Origin: Vibrio coralliirubri
GTDB lineage: Bacteria; Pseudomonadota; Gammaproteobacteria; Enterobacterales; Vibrionaceae
Reading direction: 5' to 3'
NCBI RefSeq assembly: GCF_024347375.1
Contig: NZ_AP025470.1
Span: 2,294,001 to 2,358,000, forward strand
DNA: 64,000 bases
Made by a program: the position numbers and the translations under genes. Positions 39,545-49,077 of the stretch are shown piece by piece. Position 1 is the stretch's first letter. Each line of letters starts with the position of its first letter. The notes beneath the pieces are model-generated. The model had not been told where the DNA came from. It did not search any database and saw only the letters and a program-made list of their open reading frames with translations.

Positions 39545-40151
39545 GTACTCCATTAAGGTCATTAAGTGGCCATTAAATCAGTCTGCTAAGTTACTGAACC
39601 AATTGGGTATCACGGCCAATCAAACCACGTTATTCGGATTTCTGGTTGGGTGTTTAGCATTTCCAGCGCTAGCATTTCAGCAATACGAGTGGGCGTTAGG
39701 CTTCATTGTATTCAACAGAGTGTGTGATGGGCTTGATGGAGCCTTGGCTCGAATCCAAGGCATTAGTGATGCGGGTGGTTTCCTCGACATCAGCCTAGAT
39801 TTCCTATTCTACTCGCTGATCCCTTTTGGTTTTGTCATTGCCAACCCAGAACATAACGCCATTGCCGGTGCATTTTTGATCTTCTCTTTTATCGGCACAG
39901 GCAGCAGCTTTTTGGCGTTTGCCGTTATGGCAGGCAAGCGAGGCATAGAAAACCCAGTCTATAAACATAAGTCTCTGTACTACATGTCGGGGTTAACCGA
40001 AGGCACTGAAACCATCGCCTGTTTCATAGCGTTCTGTATTTGGCCTCAACACTTTGCAGTTATCGCTTACACCTTTGGTGCAGCTTGTTGGCTAACTACG
40101 TTCATGCGTATTTATTTTGGGTTCCAGACACTCAAGAATCAAACCACCTAG
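39534..40151 (+). CDS. ynjF: CDP-alcohol phosphatidyltransferase, YnjF-like
   Basis: The protein has 205 residues, an integral membrane enzyme. The catalytic signature DG-x2-AR-x8-G-x3-D-x3-D is complete (DGALAR...GFLDISLD, about residues 64-85). It joins a CDP-linked lipid to an alcohol acceptor; the acceptor is unknown. The longest frame starts at 39486; the ATG at 39534 follows GGAGAAG and is chosen. In Escherichia coli ynjF is separated from ynjD by the rhodanese gene ynjE, which is absent here. Confidence 0.87.
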   Translation: MLDKYSIKVIKWPLNQSAKLLNQLGITANQTTLFGFLVGCLAFPALAFQQYEWALGFIVFNRVCDGLDGALARIQGISDAGGFLDISLDFLFYSLIPFGFVIANPEHNAIAGAFLIFSFIGTGSSFLAFAVMAGKRGIENPVYKHKSLYYMSGLTEGTETIACFIAFCIWPQHFAVIAYTFGAACWLTTFMRIYFGFQTLKNQTT

Positions 40152-40176
40152 TATTAGTTTCAGGTTCCTTTCAAAC

Positions 40177-40207
40177 AAAAACGCCGCTCAACATGAGCGG
40201 CGTTTTT
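40177..40207. terminator. Bidirectional terminator between ynjF and the methyltransferase gene
   Basis: AAAAACGCCGCTC / GAGCGGCGTTTTT: the stem is flanked by A-tract and T-tract on both sides, so it serves the two convergent genes. Confidence 0.93.
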
Positions 40208-40233
40208 ATATTCTAGCTAATACTCAAACCTAA

Positions 40234-41199
40234 TTAAGCATCTGCAGAAGCGCTAATTTTAAATCTCAACACCTTCAAGCTTGAATCAAGGTCGACATCG
40301 ACAAACTCAGGCGGGTTGTCCAGACGCTCAATGAATTCAACGCTTGGTGCTTCTTCTGCCATCGTCTCAATCAGGAAGTTTGGTGATACAGCAGGTGAAT
40401 TCACACACGCAATAACTTCACCACCTTCAGTTAGAAGTTCAGGTAAACGACGTAAGATCTTTTTGTAGTCTTTAGTTAGAGCAAAGCTGCCTTTTTGGAA
40501 CGAAGGCGGATCGATGATCACTAGCTCGTAAGGGCCGCCCTTCTTGATTTTTCCCCACGACTTAAAGATATCGTAACCAAGGAAGTTAACCGAGCGCATA
40601 TCGTGATCATTCAGACGGTGATTATCGCGGCCTTTGTTTAGCGAGCCACGTGACATGTCCACGTTCATACATTGACGAGCGCCACCAGCGATAGCCGCGA
40701 CAGAGAAACCACAAGTGTATGCGAACAGGTTAAGAACGTTCTTATCCTTGGCATTATCTTGTACCCACTGACGACCATTACGCATGTCTAGGAACAAACC
40801 GAAGTTCTGATTACGACCAATATCTAATTGGTACTTAAGACCGTGCTCAACCACAACCGGAGAATCATTCAACTCACCCCATAGGACCTCTGAAGGCGCG
40901 CCATCGGCATAACGGTGTTGCAGAACAATGCTTGTGCCCTGCTTTGATTGCCAGATATCTTTGTTGGTGAGTTCAACCAATCCAGCTTTAAGAGATGACA
41001 AGAATTCATCGTTGACTTCTTTAAACACGTTAACCAGTAGTTGTCCATCAACCCAATCACATGTCAGTTGCTCTAGACCAGGCCAAAACTTACCGCGCCC
41101 GTGGAAAATACGGCGTAATTCGTTTGGTACTTCATTAAGTTGCTGTTCAATATGACTAAAAAACAGAGGTAAAGCTGATGCTTCCATTATTTCACTCAC
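40234..41199 (-). CDS. Class I SAM-dependent methyltransferase (RlmI/RlmK-like)
   Basis: The protein has 321 residues. The motifs VLNLFAYTCGFSVAAIAGGA (SAM-binding motif I), D in NVDMSRGSL (motif II) and IIDPPSFQKG (motif IV, catalytic loop) match the PF10672 group related to 23S rRNA m5C methyltransferases RlmI and RlmKL. The RNA target is inferred. It lacks an N-terminal PUA domain. It overlaps the upstream pseudouridine synthase gene by 4 bp (ATGA-type), supporting a joint role in RNA modification. Confidence 0.85.
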   Translation of the reverse strand: MSEIMEASALPLFFSHIEQQLNEVPNELRRIFHGRGKFWPGLEQLTCDWVDGQLLVNVFKEVNDEFLSSLKAGLVELTNKDIWQSKQGTSIVLQHRYADGAPSEVLWGELNDSPVVVEHGLKYQLDIGRNQNFGLFLDMRNGRQWVQDNAKDKNVLNLFAYTCGFSVAAIAGGARQCMNVDMSRGSLNKGRDNHRLNDHDMRSVNFLGYDIFKSWGKIKKGGPYELVIIDPPSFQKGSFALTKDYKKILRRLPELLTEGGEVIACVNSPAVSPNFLIETMAEEAPSVEFIERLDNPPEFVDVDLDSSLKVLRFKISASADA

Positions 41200-41894
41200 T
41201 TAGTGTTTAGCTTTGGCCAAGTTAATGACCAAGGTTCAAGCCAACTGTCCAAACCGTTCGACACGGTTTCCTGATGCCACTTCTCACCCAAGGAGTTTAG
41301 CCCTCTTGGATCGCAGACATATTCGTAGGCTTGTGATTGATAGGTAAATCGAATCGCGAAGGCATGCAGATAACCTCTGTCAGCCTCACTCGATGGATTA
41401 TAAATAGGGTCACCAACAATGGCTGAGCCGATCGACTTCATCGCGACACGGATCTGGTGAGTTCGCCCCGTATAGGGTTTGCATAACAGCAAACGCTCAC
41501 CGGGTTCAGCCGTTGCTGATAAAAACTGAGTAATCGCTGGATTCTCTTTGGATGTCAGAAGTTTCCAACTTGAGCGTCGTGAACGCTCCATGTCTCCTGA
41601 GATCAAACCTTGCTTTTTCTTTGGCTTCTTAGAACCAATCGCAAGGTAGTATTTTTCTACTTCACGCTTTGCAAATAGCTGTGAAAGCTCGCTCGCCGCC
41701 GACGCATTTTTTGCCAGCAGCAGAATGCCCGAAGTCATTTTATCTAGTCGATGAACGAGATACAGCTTAGGCTCATTAATTGCCTTAGCAACTTCTTGAA
41801 GCAACATGGTATCGCCATCGTCTTTGTGGACGCTGACTCCAGGATGCTTATTGATAAGTAAAAAATCAGAGTGGTTCAGAAGAATATCGAACAT
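41196..41894 (-). CDS. RluA-family pseudouridine synthase
   Basis: The protein has 232 residues. The catalytic motif HRLDKMTSGILLLAKN (Asp about 50) and the later GRTHQIRVAM and YLHAFAI segments define the RluA/RluC/TruC superfamily. No S4 domain is present, and it is close to the short TIGR01621 group. It isomerises uridine in rRNA or tRNA; the exact site is unknown. Overlaps the downstream methyltransferase by 4 bp. Confidence 0.88.
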   Translation of the reverse strand: MFDILLNHSDFLLINKHPGVSVHKDDGDTMLLQEVAKAINEPKLYLVHRLDKMTSGILLLAKNASAASELSQLFAKREVEKYYLAIGSKKPKKKQGLISGDMERSRRSSWKLLTSKENPAITQFLSATAEPGERLLLCKPYTGRTHQIRVAMKSIGSAIVGDPIYNPSSEADRGYLHAFAIRFTYQSQAYEYVCDPRGLNSLGEKWHQETVSNGLDSWLEPWSLTWPKLNTK

Positions 41895-41956
41895 GTAAAG
41901 GCTAGCTCCATTGTAGAAGGTGGAGTATACCGCGTCTGAACCCAGATTCCAGCTAC

Positions 41957-42002
41957 GAAAAAGCCCAACTCACTCAATAAACATTGAATCATTGGGCTTC
42001 TT
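41957..42002 (-). terminator. Terminator of the chemoreceptor gene
   Basis: Outer arms AAGCCCAA / TTGGGCTT with an inner TTCAATG..., followed on the minus strand by TTTTTCG. About 70 bp after the chemoreceptor stop. Confidence 0.7.
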
Positions 42003-42072
42003 TTCAGCAAGTAGCGATCAGTGCTTGGTCTTTACTCGATTGCCACTCGATAAATAGAACCAAGTCACCGCT

Positions 42073-43689
42073 TTACGCCAGTTTAAACTTACCGATTAAT
42101 GCTTCTAGCTCAGCAACCTTAGCGTTCAAGCCTGATGTGTTTTCAGAGCTTCGAGTCGCCAGTTGCAAAGATTGCTCAGAGATATCGCTAATCGCGGTAA
42201 TATCCGCTGCAATTTCTTTGGTCACAGCCGTCTGTTCTTCTGCCGCAGTCGCAATAGAGTTAACCATGCTTTGTACATTGCCCGCACCGCTCACAATCGC
42301 CTCTAGCGCAGAAACAGCACCTGAGCTTTGCTCGACACCAATCTCAACTAAACGACAGTTGTCTTGAGTGTAAGTCACCGCTTCTTGAGTGCCCGATTGA
42401 ATCGATTGAATGATACCCGAGACTTCTTGTGTCGCTTTGGTTGTTCTTTCTGCTAGCGCTCGCACTTCATCGGCTACCACAGCAAAACCACGACCGAATT
42501 CGCCTGCACGTGCCGCTTCAATTGCAGCGTTAAGAGCTAACAGGTTGGTTTGCTCAGCAATGTCTTCGATTACCTTAATAACGCTACCAATCTGCTCACC
42601 ATGCGAACCCAGCGTGTTCATCTGTAGCGACATGTCACTCATTTGAGTCGACACTTGTTGAATACTCGCCACCATCTCAACAATCACGTTGCGGCCATCT
42701 TCTGCAGACGTTTCAGAGCGACGTGCTTCTTCATAAGTAGAAATACCTTGCTGCGCCACTTCAGAAATGGTCAAACTTAGCTCTTCAGCAGCCGTTGCAA
42801 TCAAGTTAGCTTTGTCTGCTTGAGCTGATGCGCCCGTCACGATGTCTTGGCTGATTGACGATAGCTCACCTGTCACCGATTGGACTTGGTGAGTCACAGA
42901 CGAGATTGAACCTAGTAGGTCTACTAGCGATTTCTGCATCTGGTTAATCGACTTAGCCAGTTCAGCTAATTCATCGCCAGAATCATCAATAATGTCGCCA
43001 GCCGTTAGGTCACCATTTGCTACACGTCGTGCTACTTGTTCAACACGAGTCAGGCGGTTGGTAATAGAGCTAGACAATAGATACGCAATCACACAACCAA
43101 AGACAATCGCAATAGCAGACAACAGCATGATGGTACGTTCGATGGTGGTAAACGTATCGGTTAGTGTCAGTAGTGACTGTTCTGTATCTGCACGCTCACT
43201 TGCTGACGCTTGATCCAGTAAGTTCTCAATAGGGATGAGATTGCTCTCATACAAAGATCGTAGCTGTTGAATGTTGGCTAGGAGCGCAGCTTCATCATTG
43301 ATCTTCGGCACAAGCGTTGATTCAAACTCTTGAGTGAAACGCCCCATCAGGTCTTCAATTCGCTGAATACGACGGTGATCTTCCGAACCTCTACTCTCCA
43401 AACGCTTCGCCTGCTCGATTGCTTGGGCAAATTCGTTCTTATTGGTTCGATAATCGTTCAGCGCGTTATCAACCTGAATAATCGCACCTAACGCATCTCG
43501 GTAGACATCTCCAGCTTCATCTATCAGAACAAGATAGGTAACAGTGCCCGGTACATCGTCCATTCTGATCTCATCGGCACTTCTATGAGCGCCAATAACC
43601 TCTATCCATACAATACTGACTAACGTGACAAGCACCGCCAATATAGAGCCAAAACCGGCATACAGTTTCTTTCTCACCGATAATTTCAT
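42073..43689 (-). CDS. Methyl-accepting chemotaxis protein
   Basis: The protein has 538 residues. Order: membrane helix (about 8-30), periplasmic helical-bundle sensor (about 31-188), second membrane helix (about 189-210), HAMP (about 211-265) and the cytoplasmic signalling domain (about 270-538). The highly conserved hairpin tip is present ([22 protein letters not shown], then [16 protein letters not shown]). It senses an unknown signal and controls CheA. No C-terminal CheR-binding pentapeptide is seen. Confidence 0.93.
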   Translation of the reverse strand: MKLSVRKKLYAGFGSILAVLVTLVSIVWIEVIGAHRSADEIRMDDVPGTVTYLVLIDEAGDVYRDALGAIIQVDNALNDYRTNKNEFAQAIEQAKRLESRGSEDHRRIQRIEDLMGRFTQEFESTLVPKINDEAALLANIQQLRSLYESNLIPIENLLDQASASERADTEQSLLTLTDTFTTIERTIMLLSAIAIVFGCVIAYLLSSSITNRLTRVEQVARRVANGDLTAGDIIDDSGDELAELAKSINQMQKSLVDLLGSISSVTHQVQSVTGELSSISQDIVTGASAQADKANLIATAAEELSLTISEVAQQGISTYEEARRSETSAEDGRNVIVEMVASIQQVSTQMSDMSLQMNTLGSHGEQIGSVIKVIEDIAEQTNLLALNAAIEAARAGEFGRGFAVVADEVRALAERTTKATQEVSGIIQSIQSGTQEAVTYTQDNCRLVEIGVEQSSGAVSALEAIVSGAGNVQSMVNSIATAAEEQTAVTKEIAADITAISDISEQSLQLATRSSENTSGLNAKVAELEALIGKFKLA

Positions 43690-43813
43690 ACAACACCTAC
43701 CTAAATAAAATACGGCTTAGAAAACCTTTGATATTCAATATATCGGCTAGCGCACGGATAACTTGAGTGAATATACGACATTTATTTTCCATCAATAATT
43801 AAGTTTCAGACAT

Positions 43814-43842
43814 AAAAAAACGGGAGCCAATGGCTCCCGTTT
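43814..43842 (-). terminator. Terminator of the SNF-family transporter gene
   Basis: AAACGGGAGCC / GGCTCCCGTTT with a 3-base loop, followed on the minus strand by TTTTTTT. Confidence 0.92.
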
Positions 43843-43896
43843 CTTAACTTACTTTAACTCGCGATTCTAGCTTCTAAGAGCTATGGTTTCTTAGAA

Positions 43897-45330
43897 CTAT
43901 AACTTCTTAGAGATAAGCGCAGAGCCAGCAATGATACCAATACCTAGTAGCATGATTGCACCTTTACCGCTGTCGAAGCCAGAAGAGATACCCATGAACG
44001 CTACGATAGCGATAGCTACTGGGATGATGTACTTAACTAGTGTGTACCATAGACCGAATAGAGGGAAAGATACTTCACCGTCGTTAGTGATTTCTTTCTC
44101 AAGGTCTGCACGGTTTAGTCTCCAACCAGCGAAGATACATACCAACATACCGCCAACGGCTAGGAAGATCTTATCAGTTAGTAGGTCGAAGATATCGAAT
44201 GCGCCAGTACCGAACAGTGTAGGACCGAAGCCACCAAGTGATAGAGAAGCGAAGATACATAGAATCGCCATTACTACACTTGCAGACAGTACTGCAGTCA
44301 CACGCTTCATGCCTTTCTCATCGATTAGGTAAGAAACCACAACTTCTAGTAGAGATACTGAAGAAGTCAGTGCCGCAACACTTAGACCAACGAAGAACAT
44401 AAGAGCGAATAGAAGACCAACTACGCCGCCCATTTCAGCGAATAGCTGAGGTACAACAACGAATACTAGACCAGGACCAGCTGCAGGTTCCATACCGAAT
44501 GCGAACATTGCAGGGAACATTGCAACACCAGCTAGGATAGCAACACCTGTATCCATTGCCGTAACCATAGCCGTAGTTTGAACTAGGTTCTCTTTCTTCT
44601 TAAGGTAAGAACCGTAAGTCAACATACAACCCATACCAAGAGATAGTGAGAAGAATGCTTGACCTAGTGCAGCTAGGATTACACCGCTATCTACTTTAGA
44701 GAAGTCAGGGCTGAATAGAAATTCAAGACCAGCCATCGCGCCCGGAAGCATGATGCCTTTGATTGATACCACGATAAGGATAATGAAAAGAAGTGGCATC
44801 AGGATCTTACCTGCTTTCTCAATACCACCAGAGATACCCTTCATAACAATAACAATGTTAAGTAGTAGGTATAGGCCCATCCACATAAGTGGTTGAACTG
44901 GGTTTGAGATAAAGCCACCGAAGCTGTCACCGATTGCTTCAGGTGCATCTAGTAGACCACCCGCAATCTTACCGATGTATGCGATAGACCAGCCACCTAC
45001 TACAGGGTAGAAACCCATGATAAGTAGACCACTGACTACGCCGATAACACCAGCGAACGTCCAACGACGGTCAGTTGATTTAAATGCACCTACTGCTGAT
45101 TTTTGCGTATGACGGCCAATCGCAAATTCAGTCAGCATTACACTGAAACCGATAAAGATTACAAAAAACAGGTAAATTGCAACGAATGCACCGCCGCCAC
45201 TTTCGCCTGCTGTGTAAGGGAATTTCCAAATGTTACCTAGACCAACAGCAGAACCTGCTGCAGCCATTACGAATCCTAACTTCGAACCCCAGGTATCGCG
45301 GGGTGTTGTGGTTGTATTACTAGTAGCCAC
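43897..45330 (-). CDS. Na+-dependent transporter of the SNF/NSS family
   Basis: The protein has 477 residues and eleven to twelve membrane helices. The N-terminal signature WGSKLGFVMAAAGSAVGLGNIWKFPY is diagnostic of the neurotransmitter:sodium symporter family (LeuT-like). Bacterial members import amino acids or related compounds with Na+, fitting a marine sodium economy. The substrate is unknown. Stands alone, divergent from cls. Confidence 0.92.
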   Translation of the reverse strand: MATSNTTTTPRDTWGSKLGFVMAAAGSAVGLGNIWKFPYTAGESGGGAFVAIYLFFVIFIGFSVMLTEFAIGRHTQKSAVGAFKSTDRRWTFAGVIGVVSGLLIMGFYPVVGGWSIAYIGKIAGGLLDAPEAIGDSFGGFISNPVQPLMWMGLYLLLNIVIVMKGISGGIEKAGKILMPLLFIILIVVSIKGIMLPGAMAGLEFLFSPDFSKVDSGVILAALGQAFFSLSLGMGCMLTYGSYLKKKENLVQTTAMVTAMDTGVAILAGVAMFPAMFAFGMEPAAGPGLVFVVVPQLFAEMGGVVGLLFALMFFVGLSVAALTSSVSLLEVVVSYLIDEKGMKRVTAVLSASVVMAILCIFASLSLGGFGPTLFGTGAFDIFDLLTDKIFLAVGGMLVCIFAGWRLNRADLEKEITNDGEVSFPLFGLWYTLVKYIIPVAIAIVAFMGISSGFDSGKGAIMLLGIGIIAGSALISKKL

Positions 45331-45697
45331 GTGTACTCCAAACTTTTGTGTTATGTGATGTTGTGTTTTGCTTTGGGTGGCGTCTTTAAAAGATAAGGCG
45401 TATAAAAAAATTTACACACCTAAAAGATTTGATTGACGCTCGTTATCTGGCAAGTAAACCAGTTTAAGAATAAAATTGGAAGCCCGAACCGTACATATTT
45501 CGTTACCAATGTAAATTTTTATGGTTAAATGCCGCCTTTTCATACAAAACAATCGTTTTCGTCTTAAGTTAACCAAAACTTAACAACTATAACCTGTTTA
45601 CAGCTTTAGCTCTAATTTGTAAATAGTTGATTCCTTAAATTCCCATATCCGCAAAATAGCATTATTATCTAAGTGTCTCTTTTTTCGAGTATTCAAT
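45331..45697. other. Divergent intergenic region between SNF transporter and cls
   Basis: No gene is supported in these 367 bp. It is AT-rich and must contain both promoters. No operator or riboswitch was recognised by eye. Confidence 0.6.
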
Positions 45698-47152
45698 GTG
45701 GAAAAGCTCTACCATTTTTTAACTTTAGCTTCTGTCGCTTTGTACTGGGTACTTGTAGCCGGTGTGACTTTCCGTGTCGTGCTAAAACGACGCTCTGTCA
45801 GCGTTTCTCTCGCGTGGTTGATGGTTATCTACATTATCCCAATTGTAGGTGTCGCTTGTTACTTCCTTTTTGGAGAGCTAAACCTAGGTAGAAAGAGGGC
45901 TGAGCGCGCTCACCGCATGTTTACTCCGTTTGGCGATTGGTTCCGAAAACTAGATGATTGTCAGCTCCACCTGCCAGGAAAGGTCGGCTCCCCAATCCAT
46001 AAAATCGATGAGCTTTGTAATAATCGAATGGGCATTCCTGCACTCAGCGGAAACACACTTTCACTGCAAGCCTCCCCTAATGAGATCTTACACGCAATAA
46101 TTGAAGATATAGAAAATGCCCAAACCAGTATCAAGATGGTTTTCTATATTTGGCACCCTGGAGGCTTAACGGATTCGGTTGCTTCCGCACTCATTCGAGC
46201 TGCGAAACGTGGCGTGGATGTTAAAGTCTTACTCGATTCTGCAGGTAGCCCACGCTTTTTCAAAAGCCACTGGCGTTCAATGATGAAAGACGCCGGTGTA
46301 CAAGTTGTACAAGCACTAGAGGTTAGCCCTTGGCGTATTTTAATACGCCGCCTAGATCTAAGACAGCACCGTAAGATCATCGTCATTGATGAAACCATTG
46401 CCTATACCGGTTCAATGAACATGGTTGACCCTGCTCACTTCAAACAGAGCTCAGGTGTGGGTCAGTGGATTGACGTAATGGTTCGCGTAACTGGCCCTAC
46501 CGTAAATGTACTGTCGGCCATTCATGGTTGGGATTGGGAAGTGGAAACAGGTGAACGCATCCTTCCTGATTTGCCAGAGTGTCCGGTTGAAGAGGTAATG
46601 ACGCATCATCCAGTTCAGGTAGTACCATCAGGCCCGGGCATGCCGGAATATTTGATCCTACAAGTTCTGACCATTGCGATTAATCAGGCAAACCATTCAG
46701 TTCGTATCACAACACCCTACTTCGTACCGAGTGCCGATTTATTAGAAACACTCAAAATGACAGCGCAACGTGGTGTCAACGTAGAATTAATAATCCCACA
46801 TAACAACGATTCACTAATGGTTAAGTGGGCTTCGCGCGCTTTCTATACGGAGTTACTTGAAGCTGGCGTGAAGATTTACGAGTTTTACGGTGGGCTTCTT
46901 CACACCAAGTCAGTAGTGATTGATGAAGAGTTTTGTTTAATCGGAACGGTCAATATCGACATGCGCAGTTTATGGCTTAACTTCGAAGTGACGCTAGCCG
47001 TTGACGATGTGCACTTCACTCAGCAGCTATCTGAACTTCAGCAATCTTACATCGAGTCATCGCACCCAGTAGAACTCGAGCAGTGGGAGCAGAGGAATCT
47101 GCGTAACCGCTTCTTTGAAAGGTTGTTCTATCTGTTCAATCCACTGCTGTAA
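45698..47152 (+). CDS. cls: Cardiolipin synthase (ClsA type)
   Basis: The protein has 484 residues. Two N-terminal membrane helices (about 5-25 and 36-58) precede two phospholipase-D-type domains. Both HKD motifs are intact: HRKIIVIDE with YTGSMN, and HTKSVVIDEE with IGTVN. It joins phosphatidylglycerol units to make cardiolipin in the inner membrane. The start is a GTG at 45698; an overlapping ATG two bases upstream is in another frame. The ribosome site is weak. Confidence 0.93.
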   Translation: MEKLYHFLTLASVALYWVLVAGVTFRVVLKRRSVSVSLAWLMVIYIIPIVGVACYFLFGELNLGRKRAERAHRMFTPFGDWFRKLDDCQLHLPGKVGSPIHKIDELCNNRMGIPALSGNTLSLQASPNEILHAIIEDIENAQTSIKMVFYIWHPGGLTDSVASALIRAAKRGVDVKVLLDSAGSPRFFKSHWRSMMKDAGVQVVQALEVSPWRILIRRLDLRQHRKIIVIDETIAYTGSMNMVDPAHFKQSSGVGQWIDVMVRVTGPTVNVLSAIHGWDWEVETGERILPDLPECPVEEVMTHHPVQVVPSGPGMPEYLILQVLTIAINQANHSVRITTPYFVPSADLLETLKMTAQRGVNVELIIPHNNDSLMVKWASRAFYTELLEAGVKIYEFYGGLLHTKSVVIDEEFCLIGTVNIDMRSLWLNFEVTLAVDDVHFTQQLSELQQSYIESSHPVELEQWEQRNLRNRFFERLFYLFNPLL

Positions 47153-47198
47153 TCCAATCAATAACTCCATGCAGACTCATCTCTCGCTGCCTATCTTA

Positions 47199-47238
47199 TT
47201 TTTAACCTTTCACGATAAACGACGTGAAAGGTTAAAAA
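47199..47238. repeat. Perfect 16 bp inverted repeat between cls and metC
   Basis: Arms 47199-47214 (TTTTTAACCTTTCACG) and 47223-47238 pair perfectly with an 8-base loop. The outer ends are T-run then A-run, so on the plus strand it lacks the U-tract after the stem expected of a terminator. It starts 47 bp after cls. Confidence 0.75.
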
Positions 47239-47335
47239 GCAAAAGAAAAGCATAAAAACTCCCGGTTCACTCTTGCTTTGAAGGCTATTGGCATGTTTTA
47301 AATAGGATATAACCGATTGATAAGGAATTCACAGC

Positions 47336-48520
47336 ATGTCCGAGAACAAAACCACTAAGCTGATCACTGCAGGTCGTGATAAGAAGTGGACCAATGGTGT
47401 CGTTAACCCACCAGTACAGCGCGCTTCAACTGTCGTGTTCAACTCAGTAGAAGAAAAGCGCAAGGCTACGATTAATCGCGCTAACAAGACGCTTTTTTAC
47501 GGACGTCGTGGAACCAACACTCATTTCGCTTTCCAAGATGCTATGGTTGAAGTGGAAGGCGGCGCTGGCTGTGCGCTATACCCTTGTGGTACGGCGGCCA
47601 TTTCTAATGCCATCCTCTCTTTTGTAGAAACAGGTGACCATATTCTGATGGTCGACACCTGCTACGAACCGACCCGTGATTTCTGTGACACCATCATGAA
47701 AAAGATGGGAGTCGAGACAACTTACTACGAGCCAACGATTGGTGAAGGCATCCAAGACCTTATTAAGCCAAACACTAAGGTTCTGTTTACCGAGTCTCCA
47801 GGTTCAGTCACCATGGAAGTTCAAGACATTCCAACGCTCGCGCGTGTTGCTCATGAACATGACATCATCGTTATGTTAGACAACACATGGGCAGCCGGTG
47901 TGAACTTCTCACCGTTTGACTTCGGTGTTGATATATCTATCCAAGCAGCGACTAAGTACATCGTTGGTCACTCTGATGTGATGCTAGGGACAGCGGTAGC
48001 CAATGAAAAATGTTGGAACCAACTGAGAGAACAGAGCTACCTGATGGGTCAATGTGTTTCGCCAGATGACGCTTACCTCGGTCTACGTGGTATTCGTACT
48101 CTTGATGTTCGTCTACGCCAACATGCAGAGAGCAGCTTGAAAGTCGCAAAATGGTTAGAGACTCGTCCTGAGGTTGACCATGTTCGTCACCCAGCACTTG
48201 AGTCTTGCCCAGGCCATGAGTTCTTTAAACGAGATTTTACGGGCGGCAATGGCTTGTTCTCTTTTGTGCTGAAGAACTCAAATACAAAAGCGACCACAGC
48301 TCTACTTAATGGGATGACGCACTTTAGTATGGGTTACTCATGGGGCGGCTTTGAGAGCTTGATTCTAGCGAACGAACCGAACAGCTTTGATAGCCTAAGA
48401 ACAGTAGCGAACCCTAACTTCGAAGGTACCTTGATTCGCGTTCATATCGGTTTAGAAGACGTTGATGATCTGATTTCAGACCTAGAAGCAGGGTTAGAAC
48501 GTTATAACGCCCTCGTTTAA
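47336..48520 (+). CDS. metC: Cystathionine beta-lyase MetC
   Basis: The protein has 394 residues, a PLP enzyme of the Cys/Met metabolism family. The PLP lysine lies in AATKYIVGHSD (about 210); other hallmarks are YGRRGTNTH, YPCGTAA and LDNTWAAG. The last two, with YSWGGFESL near the C-terminus, match MetC rather than MetB. It cleaves cystathionine to homocysteine in methionine synthesis. AAGGAATT lies before the ATG. No clear MetJ box was seen upstream. Confidence 0.92.
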   Translation: MSENKTTKLITAGRDKKWTNGVVNPPVQRASTVVFNSVEEKRKATINRANKTLFYGRRGTNTHFAFQDAMVEVEGGAGCALYPCGTAAISNAILSFVETGDHILMVDTCYEPTRDFCDTIMKKMGVETTYYEPTIGEGIQDLIKPNTKVLFTESPGSVTMEVQDIPTLARVAHEHDIIVMLDNTWAAGVNFSPFDFGVDISIQAATKYIVGHSDVMLGTAVANEKCWNQLREQSYLMGQCVSPDDAYLGLRGIRTLDVRLRQHAESSLKVAKWLETRPEVDHVRHPALESCPGHEFFKRDFTGGNGLFSFVLKNSNTKATTALLNGMTHFSMGYSWGGFESLILANEPNSFDSLRTVANPNFEGTLIRVHIGLEDVDDLISDLEAGLERYNALV

Positions 48521-48545
48521 TTTAAAGCGTTAACAAACTCAGACC

Positions 48546-48572
48546 AAAAAGGCAGGATATTCCTGCCTTTTT
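48546..48572. terminator. Bidirectional terminator between metC and the ToxR-like cassette
   Basis: AAAAAGGCAGGA / TCCTGCCTTTTT with a 3-base loop, serving two convergent transcripts. Confidence 0.92.
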
Positions 48573-48606
48573 CAGATTAGCGTATTAGACACATAGCTTT
48601 AAAAAG

Positions 48607-49077
48607 CTACTGAACGTTAAAACACGCCCAATTGAATATTTCAGTTCGATGTTCATTGAACATATACAAAGACTGATCCTTCACTGCAATAGCGTAGTCA
48701 ATCGTCACCCCTTTATACTCACTGTAATCCTGATTAATAACAGGATCATGAAAAGGCGTTGCGGTTCTCACATCTAGAATGCTCATCGACAGATTGTTTC
48801 CATCCAACCCGTAGTAGCCGGAATAAAGGTTTTCCATTGTACTCTCGTTACCGTCTTGTTCAGTAATCGTCACAAACTCTCTAATGCTAAAAGTATGGTC
48901 AGACTGAAAAGTAAGGCTTATGCGCTCGTACAGTGCTTGATATGGTTGGAATGCCTGAGATAAGAAATCCGTTTTGATCGTTTTACAGTGCCATCGAGTG
49001 CCTGCTAATTCATTTTGCTCTAACAAGAAGCTCGAAGCGGCGATTGCACAAAGAATGAGTAAGCCAATTAGTCGCAA
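48607..49077 (-). CDS. Small membrane-anchored, lipocalin-like partner of the ToxR-like regulator
   Basis: The protein has 156 residues. Residues 1-19 form a single hydrophobic anchor or signal segment; the rest should be periplasmic. The pattern LAGTRWHC, then alternating strands ISLTFQSDHTFSIREFV, then YSGYYGLDGNNLSMSIL looks like a small lipocalin-type beta barrel. Cys31 and the Cys near 152 could form a disulfide. The start overlaps the regulator gene by 10 bp. The arrangement matches the small partner (VtrC, TcpH, ToxS type) of ToxR-family regulators; no direct sequence match to a named one is claimed. Confidence 0.72.
   Translation of the reverse strand: MRLIGLLILCAIAASSFLLEQNELAGTRWHCKTIKTDFLSQAFQPYQALYERISLTFQSDHTFSIREFVTITEQDGNESTMENLYSGYYGLDGNNLSMSILDVRTATPFHDPVINQDYSEYKGVTIDYAIAVKDQSLYMFNEHRTEIFNWACFNVQ

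Noticed and set aside
45673..45891. Small gene of 72 codons overlapping the start of cls
   Set aside because: It overlaps the conserved membrane helices of cls in another frame and has no ribosome site or recognisable product.
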